From positions 1 through 27,211 of the forward strand of contig JBDNJM010000024.1 in assembly GCA_041687755.1 (NCBI GenBank): a stretch of 27,211 nucleotides of DNA, given 5' to 3'. Source of the stretch: JBDNJM01 sp041687755. Its GTDB lineage: Bacteria > Planctomycetota > UBA1135 > GCA-002686595. The notes under the pieces were generated by a model that made no database searches, was not told the DNA's origin, and saw nothing but the letters and a program-made list of their open reading frames with translations. Positions 22,205-27,211 of the stretch are shown in pieces (the first letter of the stretch is position 1; each line of letters begins with the position of its first letter). Position numbers and translations under genes: made by a program.

Positions 22205-23796
22205 TCAGAAATCTTCGGCTTCTTCGAGTCGCGGCAAACGCGCGATGGCTGTCGCGCGCGACGCTTCCGAGAGCCAGGCGAAGCACTCGAGCCGAGATCT
22301 GGCGAGCTCGACGGACCGGGATCTCCCGGCAGCGATGAGCTGGACGAACAAGCGTTCGCTCGCCGCTCTGCCAAACTCCGGAGCATCCCCCACAGCCCCT
22401 TCCGCGAGCAGCAACGCATACGGCAGGGCATGGGCCGGAGTCGGTCCCGCGGGCAGGAGGCACTCGACGAGTCGCAGCGTCACCACGAGGCGCTGAAACG
22501 GTGACTCTCGCTGACTCGCCGCCTGGTCGAAGCTAAACGCGAGATCGTTCCACGCGATAAATTTCAGCAGGCTCTGCAATTCTGCGTCGACGCTGCGGCG
22601 CTCCTCGTCCGCCTCGACCAGCCCCGCGATGAACGCGAGCACCAGCTCCTGGGCGCGCGCCGCGCCGCGCCGCTGGCGGCCTGCGCTTCGTGACCTGCCT
22701 GATATCGGTGCCAGATCGCTTCGGTGGAGCACGCCCAGGCCGGGGCGCGCAGCAGCCCAGGATGCTGCGGGGAGCGAGCAAAGCACTCCTCGAGCAGCGC
22801 GAGCGCCTCCTGCATGAGCTGCCCGCCGCGCACGTAGGGCGGCAGGTTGATGTGGATCGCGCTCAGGCACTGGAGCGAGTCGTTGAGCGCCATCGCCGGG
22901 TCCACGTCGCTCGGCGCGGCCGTCAGGCGCGCCCGACCGAGGGAGACCGACTCCTGCGCGAGGCGCCGACTGCGCTCGCGCAGCTCCAAGACGCCCGCCT
23001 CGCCCAGCTCGTGCTCGGCCGTCAACTTGCGCAGCGCCTGGACCAGCTCCGCCAGCACCGCCTGAAGCTCTGCGCGCGCCTCGACGTCGCCGAGACGCTG
23101 CTCGAGAACCCGCCGCCAGGCGCTCGCCGCCGCCTCGTACGCCGGGACGCTCTGCTCCACGTCCTCCGCCCGCGCCATCCACTCAAGGCCCATCAAGTCG
23201 CCAACCTTGACGAAGGCCCGCGTGAGCTCGGAATCGCTCGTCGGGGCCCCCGCGAGCCGGCCCGGCAGCTGCTCCAGCTCCTGCACCGTGCGACCGACCG
23301 CCGCTCGGCGCGCCGCGTCGTCTTCGGCCGTCGCCTGAGCCCGGGCCGCCTCGTCCAGCAGCGCCGGCAGCAAGCGGTCCGTCAGCAGGCCGTCCAAGAC
23401 ACCCTACAGGCCAAGCAGCTTCTCGCGCGCTGCGGCCGTGGCGACACGCGCGACCCCGGCAACCCGCTCCCCAGCCAGGCGCTGGTTCAGCTGGTCGCGA
23501 ATCTCGAGCTGCTGGGATCAAATCCACGCGAAGGCTGCCGCCGACGCGACGCCGGCCGCCGCGAGGCTCCCAAAAAGCCCCCGGCGCCGCCGGGCAAACA
23601 ATTGCAGCCGTCGCAGCGGACCGGCCCGACGCGCCCGCACAGGCTCGCACCGCAGCCAGGCGTCCAGGTCCGCCGCGAGTTCGCCCGTGGACTCGTAGCG
23701 ATCCTCAGGATGTTTCGCCAGAGCGCACGCCAGCACCGCCGCCAGACCAGCGTCCAGGTCGGAACGCAGCTCGGTCGGGTCTTGGATTGGCCGATA
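22205..23796 (-). pseudogene. 5'-truncated, decayed Ser/Thr kinase with TPR-like region
   Basis: The first recognisable residues (about 23796 onwards on minus) are the end of a planctomycete-type kinase domain: ALAKHPEDRYESTGELAADL and CEPVRARRAGPLRR, then a membrane helix GLFGSLAAAGVASAAAFAW. All catalytic motifs are missing; upstream lies the DUF1800 gene start region. In one frame there are TGA (23518-23520) and TAG (23404-23406), each within otherwise continuous sequence. The helical, TPR-like part then runs to about 22670, where a one-base slip in a GC run moves it to another frame (QELVLAFIAGLVEADEERRS) ending at 22205. Clearly non-functional. Confidence 0.8.
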
Positions 23797-23946
23797 TCGC
23801 GCGCGGGTGGGCTGGGCTGGAGATGGCGTGGCGATGGGGGCCGTTCGATTCACTCCATCGCCTCTTGGTGGATTTCGCCAACTGCCGCACCGCCTCGCGA
23901 CGCTAACCCGGTTCATCCGTCACTTCACCAGTCATAGCCAACCTCT

Positions 23947-23952
23947 AGGAGA
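23947..23952 (+). promoter_or_regulatory. Ribosome binding site of the DUF1800 gene
   Basis: AGGAGA ends 4 nt before the ATG at 23957. It fixes this start against the in-frame ATG at 23807, whose extra 50 residues lie in the kinase remnant and the following spacer. It is one of the few clear Shine-Dalgarno sites in the window. Confidence 0.75.
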
Positions 23953-23956
23953 CCGC

Positions 23957-25618
23957 ATGCAGATCCTCTCGCAACGGGCCCCCGTCATCAAACAGGGCCT
24001 CGTGATCCTTGGGCTTGCTGCCCTCGCCGCGCCTTCCAGCGCCCAAGGCTTCGATCCCATGTACCACCTGATGCGTCGCATGACGCCCGGGTTTACGCCC
24101 GCAGAATTCGACGCCGCCAAAGCGATGGGCTTCAGCGCGTATGTTCAGCAGCAGATCGGAGGCTACACCGCGCTCCTCGACGTCGAGGGGGGTGTCGCGA
24201 TCCAGTGGCTGGACGTTTTCAACACGCCAAAAATCCTGAACGACTCGTACGCGGGCCTCACGACCATGGCTCAGACCAACGCTCGGACCGCGGAGATCGT
24301 CGCTGCGCTGAAGGAAGCACGAGTCTGGCGTTGGCTCGAGTCGGACCAGGCCATGTACGAGCGCATGTCATGGTTCTGGGCCAACCACTTCAACATCGAT
24401 GTGGGCAAGCGCGGCGAGCTCTTCCTGCCCTGGTTCGATATTGCGGTGAATCGCAGATACACGTTCGGCGACTTCAGGGACATGGCCCACGCCTGTGCCG
24501 GTGACGACGGAACCACGCTGGGAGCGACGGGCCTTCTCTACTACCTCGACAACAATTCCTCGAACTGCCCCACGATGGGCGACCCGAACGAGAACTATGC
24601 ACGCGAGTTCATGGAGCTCTACGCGATCGGCCCGGACAACACGTACTCCGAGGCAGACGTGAAGAAGCTCGCACGTGGCTTCAGTGGCTGGACCGGCAAC
24701 ACCACAGCCGCTGCCCCGGAGTTCCTGATGCTCCAGTTCGACCCGAACAAGCACTGCGCTCCTAGTGGGGCCTTCCTTGGCCAGCCGATTTCTGTGCCCG
24801 TTGGCGGTGCGAGTATCGCCACTGGGCAGGGGATGATCAACACGGTGCTGAACTATCAGCTGCCGAGCGGGGACAACGCCGCGGCGTCGTTCATCGCCCG
24901 GAAATTAGTGGCGGCATTCCTGACCGACGGCGAGATCTCTAACGCCCAGCAGCAAGCCGCCGTCGACCTCGCGACGCAGGACGCCATCGCTGCCTACGGT
25001 CCGAACGGAGACATCGAGGCAATGCTCGAAGCTATTCTGGATCAGACCTACCTCACCACGGTGCTTACCGCCGGATCGACGAAGCCCGCCTACAAGTACA
25101 TGCCGCCGTGGCTCTTCGTTTCCAGTCTGCTGAACGCTGTCGACGCCGGCGTTGACATCAACCAGGTCGACGAGCTCACCACTCGGCTCGACGGCCTGGG
25201 CCAGCGCATCTACGAGTTCGGTCCGCCGACGGGCTACCCCGAGGAGATCACTGCATGGGTAGATAACCAGCCCGGGCGCTGGAGCTTCGCGAACGACGTG
25301 TTCAAGCCGACGCCACTCCCCACAGGGCAGACTCAGTATCCTCGACCCTTTAGCGTCATCCCCGGCGTCAACGTCGACGTCAACGGCCTCTACAACAGTA
25401 TCGGAGGCTTCGATCGGTCGCAGTGTGGGGCGCAGGCCGCCTACCTGCTTACCGGTGGAACGGTCGACCCGAACGGGATCGTCACCAGCCACAACATGGA
25501 TGCCGCGGACGTCTCGTTCATCCAGACCTACGCCAATACGACGGGCCTTGGCAGCTTCGGCGTCAAGTGGCGCGTCCTCGTCCTCGCCGCAGTTGCACCG
25601 AGCTTCAGCCTCTACTAG
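23957..25618 (+). CDS. DUF1800 family secreted protein
   Basis: A 553-residue protein with a signal peptide (hydrophobic about 15-26, then SSAQG). DUF1800 landmarks: HLMRRMTPGFTPAEFDAA near the start, MSWFWANHFNIDVGK, NYAREFMELYAIGPDNTYSE and DVKKLARGFSGW. The function of the family is not established; its genes are regularly paired with DUF1501 genes and it is abundant in planctomycetes. The DUF1501 gene follows after 34 bp and the pair ends in a shared terminator, so this is an operon. Compared with genes before 20 kb, third positions are slightly less GC-rich and the sequence shows no decay. Confidence 0.9.
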   Translation: MQILSQRAPVIKQGLVILGLAALAAPSSAQGFDPMYHLMRRMTPGFTPAEFDAAKAMGFSAYVQQQIGGYTALLDVEGGVAIQWLDVFNTPKILNDSYAGLTTMAQTNARTAEIVAALKEARVWRWLESDQAMYERMSWFWANHFNIDVGKRGELFLPWFDIAVNRRYTFGDFRDMAHACAGDDGTTLGATGLLYYLDNNSSNCPTMGDPNENYAREFMELYAIGPDNTYSEADVKKLARGFSGWTGNTTAAAPEFLMLQFDPNKHCAPSGAFLGQPISVPVGGASIATGQGMINTVLNYQLPSGDNAAASFIARKLVAAFLTDGEISNAQQQAAVDLATQDAIAAYGPNGDIEAMLEAILDQTYLTTVLTAGSTKPAYKYMPPWLFVSSLLNAVDAGVDINQVDELTTRLDGLGQRIYEFGPPTGYPEEITAWVDNQPGRWSFANDVFKPTPLPTGQTQYPRPFSVIPGVNVDVNGLYNSIGGFDRSQCGAQAAYLLTGGTVDPNGIVTSHNMDAADVSFIQTYANTTGLGSFGVKWRVLVLAAVAPSFSLY

Positions 25619-25652
25619 CGCAGCAATCGAAACCTCAGATCTGAATAGAATC

Positions 25653-26993
25653 ATGAAGAACCACGACAATAACCCGATGCTGGGTCGCCGACGCCTGCTG
25701 CAGAGTGCGGGCATTGCGGCTGCGGCCATGTCCATGCCGACGTCCGCGCACGCGATGCGCCGTCTGTCCGCTGCCCCGAAGAGTGCAAAGAAGGGACCCG
25801 CCGCGCCCCCGCACACGCTCCTGTACGTAAACCTGCGAGGGGGCGCCGATGGACTCAGCTTCATCGCGCCAGGTGCAGACATCACCACCGCGCTGCGGCC
25901 CACGCTGAAACTTTCGAACCCAATCGCCATCGATGGCCTGGTGAAGGGGTCGGGCTACTGGGAGGCGAACACCGCCCTCGGTACGCTCATCAATGGCGTG
26001 GGCTCCGCCTGGAACGACGGCAACCTCGCGTTCATTCCCGCCGCTGGTCTCCTTGAGCGCAACCGGTCGCACTTCGTTGCAATGGACTGGATGGAGTACG
26101 GCGTGCCGCCGCTACAGAGCGTGCAGACCAGCGGCCTGACCGATGGGTTTATGGCTCGCCACCTGGGCGCATCCAGCATCTTGCCAGCGCCGACCCTGCG
26201 CGGTCTCGTCCTCCAGCAGCTCAATACAACGTCCTTCCGTCAGGCACCGATCAGTCTCGCGATCGGTAACGTGCAGGACTTCGATTTCCCGGGGGGGAGC
26301 CTGATGCGCGACGCCGTGGACGACATGCACATGCAGCCGGGCGTCGTCGGTCCGCTCTCCAACGCTTCGGAGATCGCCTTTAGAACCATCGACTACCTGG
26401 CACCCGGTAACGGTGTAGACTTCAACGCACCGACCGCTGCCTATCCGTCCGGCCGCGTCGGAACCCAAGCTCGCAACGCGGCCGCCCTAGTGCTCGGGAG
26501 TACCCCGGCGCCCGAAGTGATCGAGTTGGACCTGGGCAACTGGGACACCCACGCCCTCCAGGGCGCGAACCCGGGTGGGCCGATGTTCGACCTGATTAAA
26601 GAGCTCTCGGATGCCCTCGCGGCTTTTTACGAGGACGTCAAGGGTGCGGGCAAGCTCAACGACGTCTCCGTGATCGTCGTGACCGAGTTTGGCCGCCGAA
26701 TCGAGGAGAACAGCAGCTTCGGCACCGACCACGGCTACGGTAGTTGCATGCTCGCCATGGGTGGCAACGTCAACGGCGGCCTCGTCTACGACGCCGATTG
26801 GGACGCGGCCGGAGTCGGAATGACGGGGGGCACGCTATCGGACGTCACCAACGACGGCGACGTCGATGTCTTGACCGACCACCGCGATGTCTTCGTGGAG
26901 TGCTTCAGAAAGCGCCTCGGCCTGCCGCCCAACGGTGAGCAAATAATCTACGGAAGCGGCTACACGCTGAACGATCGCGGCATCTTCAGCTAA
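25653..26993 (+). CDS. DUF1501 family protein, Tat-exported
   Basis: A 446-residue protein. The N-terminus has a twin-arginine signal (GRRRLLQ at about 11-17, then AGIAAAAMSM and AHA). DUF1501 belongs with the alkaline-phosphatase/sulfatase-like fold as far as I know, and the visible motifs fit: LRGGADGLSFIAP, LDLGNWDTH, VTEFGRRIEENSSFGTDHGY. Metal-binding Asp, His and Asn residues are in the latter two. The protein probably folds in the cytoplasm before export, perhaps with its DUF1800 partner. The start ATG at 25653 is the first that leaves the Tat motif near the N-terminus; no strong ribosome binding site is seen, so coupling to the upstream gene is possible. Confidence 0.9.
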   Translation: MKNHDNNPMLGRRRLLQSAGIAAAAMSMPTSAHAMRRLSAAPKSAKKGPAAPPHTLLYVNLRGGADGLSFIAPGADITTALRPTLKLSNPIAIDGLVKGSGYWEANTALGTLINGVGSAWNDGNLAFIPAAGLLERNRSHFVAMDWMEYGVPPLQSVQTSGLTDGFMARHLGASSILPAPTLRGLVLQQLNTTSFRQAPISLAIGNVQDFDFPGGSLMRDAVDDMHMQPGVVGPLSNASEIAFRTIDYLAPGNGVDFNAPTAAYPSGRVGTQARNAAALVLGSTPAPEVIELDLGNWDTHALQGANPGGPMFDLIKELSDALAAFYEDVKGAGKLNDVSVIVVTEFGRRIEENSSFGTDHGYGSCMLAMGGNVNGGLVYDADWDAAGVGMTGGTLSDVTNDGDVDVLTDHRDVFVECFRKRLGLPPNGEQIIYGSGYTLNDRGIFS

Positions 26994-27012
26994 GAAGCCC
27001 CGCTCCCTCATT

Positions 27013-27054
27013 AGGCCGGGTCGCCATTCAGTGGCGGCCCGGCTTCGTCTTTTT
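27013..27054 (+). terminator. Intrinsic terminator of the DUF1800-DUF1501 operon
   Basis: Stem 27015-27025 with 27033-27043 (11 bp including one G-U), loop 7 nt, followed by TTCGTCTTTTT. It lies 21 bp past the DUF1501 stop and is the only classic stem plus T-run terminator in the window. Confidence 0.9.
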
Positions 27055-27087
27055 GAGCCGCGCGAAACAAGGGGCTCTCCTGCCTCT

Positions 27088-27211
27088 TTAGTGGGTCGCT
27101 GAAGGCGTCGTGAAGCCCGGCGTGACCTTCACGCCACCGCAGCATAGGAAGATCATGGCAATGAGCGCGTTGGCCGAGTGGAAGCCATAGGCGCGTCGAG
27201 TAATGGTGCGA
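27088..27211 (-). CDS. C-terminal end of an ISL3-like transposase (partial)
   Basis: The last 40 codons of a minus-strand gene that begins beyond the window. The sequence TRRAYGFHSANALIAMIFLC followed by CGG resembles the C-terminus of ISL3-family DDE transposases. The stop is TAA at 27090-27088. GGGGCTCTCC (27071-27080), just downstream, has the look of an ISL3 terminal inverted repeat (GGCTCTT type), which would put the IS end about 17 bp past the operon terminator. Family assignment is from memory of a short stretch, so it is moderately sure. Confidence 0.6.
   Translation of the reverse strand, partial: RTITRRAYGFHSANALIAMIFLCCGGVKVTPGFTTPSATH

Noticed and set aside
23404..23520. Stop-codon readthrough or recoding at the in-frame TGA and TAG in the kinase remnant
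   Set aside because: The same region has a frameshift, more stops downstream and no catalytic domain, so decay explains it better than recoding.
1..27211. CRISPR arrays, tRNA or rRNA genes, prophage genes
   Set aside because: No spaced direct repeats, no tRNA-like cloverleaf and no phage structural or integrase genes were seen in either strand.

Overview
The window looks like a chromosomal stretch of a high-GC bacterium, most likely a planctomycete or close relative. The pointers are a DUF1800/DUF1501 pair, an ECF sigma factor next to a membrane Ser/Thr kinase, remnants of secreted proteins ending in LSNGLEVVIGQ-type tails, and a PHB-depolymerase-like esterase. The taxonomic call is an inference. 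GC-rich codon use creates many long antisense open frames, which are left out.

Layout. Positions 1-5.5 kb are minus-strand housekeeping and accessory genes: a secreted esterase, an isocitrate dehydrogenase with a C-terminal extension, a LOG-family nucleotide phosphoribohydrolase and a zinc-ribbon/GNAT fusion. Two long palindromes of one apparent repeat family lie between them; one is a perfect 75-bp inverted repeat with a 3-nt loop. At 5.6-7.1 kb are a small membrane peptide and an FMN-dependent alpha-hydroxy-acid oxidase on plus. At 7.2-11.4 kb two translationally coupled exported amidohydrolase-like proteins lie on minus; only one of their three amidohydrolase-like domains keeps its metal ligands. 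Divergent from them, 11.5-13.7 kb holds a PqiA/PqiB-type lipid-transport pair.

At 13.7-15.4 kb a cassette (tail of a secreted protein, hairpin, ribosome-hibernation HPF-like gene) occurs twice in tandem; the second HPF copy has a one-base frameshift. At 15.6-20.3 kb is a signalling locus: membrane kinase and ECF sigma factor on minus, an exported coiled-coil protein on plus. Their shared 639-bp intergenic region carries two outward-facing, nearly identical 25-bp elements that look like ECF-type promoters. This is the most interesting system in the window: a probable kinase-controlled, self-activating sigma circuit with the coiled-coil protein as co-regulated target.

At 20.3-21.2 kb is a TraT-like lipoprotein. 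At 21.4-23.8 kb lie decayed remains of a kinase/TPR locus, lacking its 5' part and carrying several stops and frameshifts. At 24.0-27.0 kb is a DUF1800-DUF1501 operon with a clear terminator, followed by the 3' end of an ISL3-like transposase that runs off the window.
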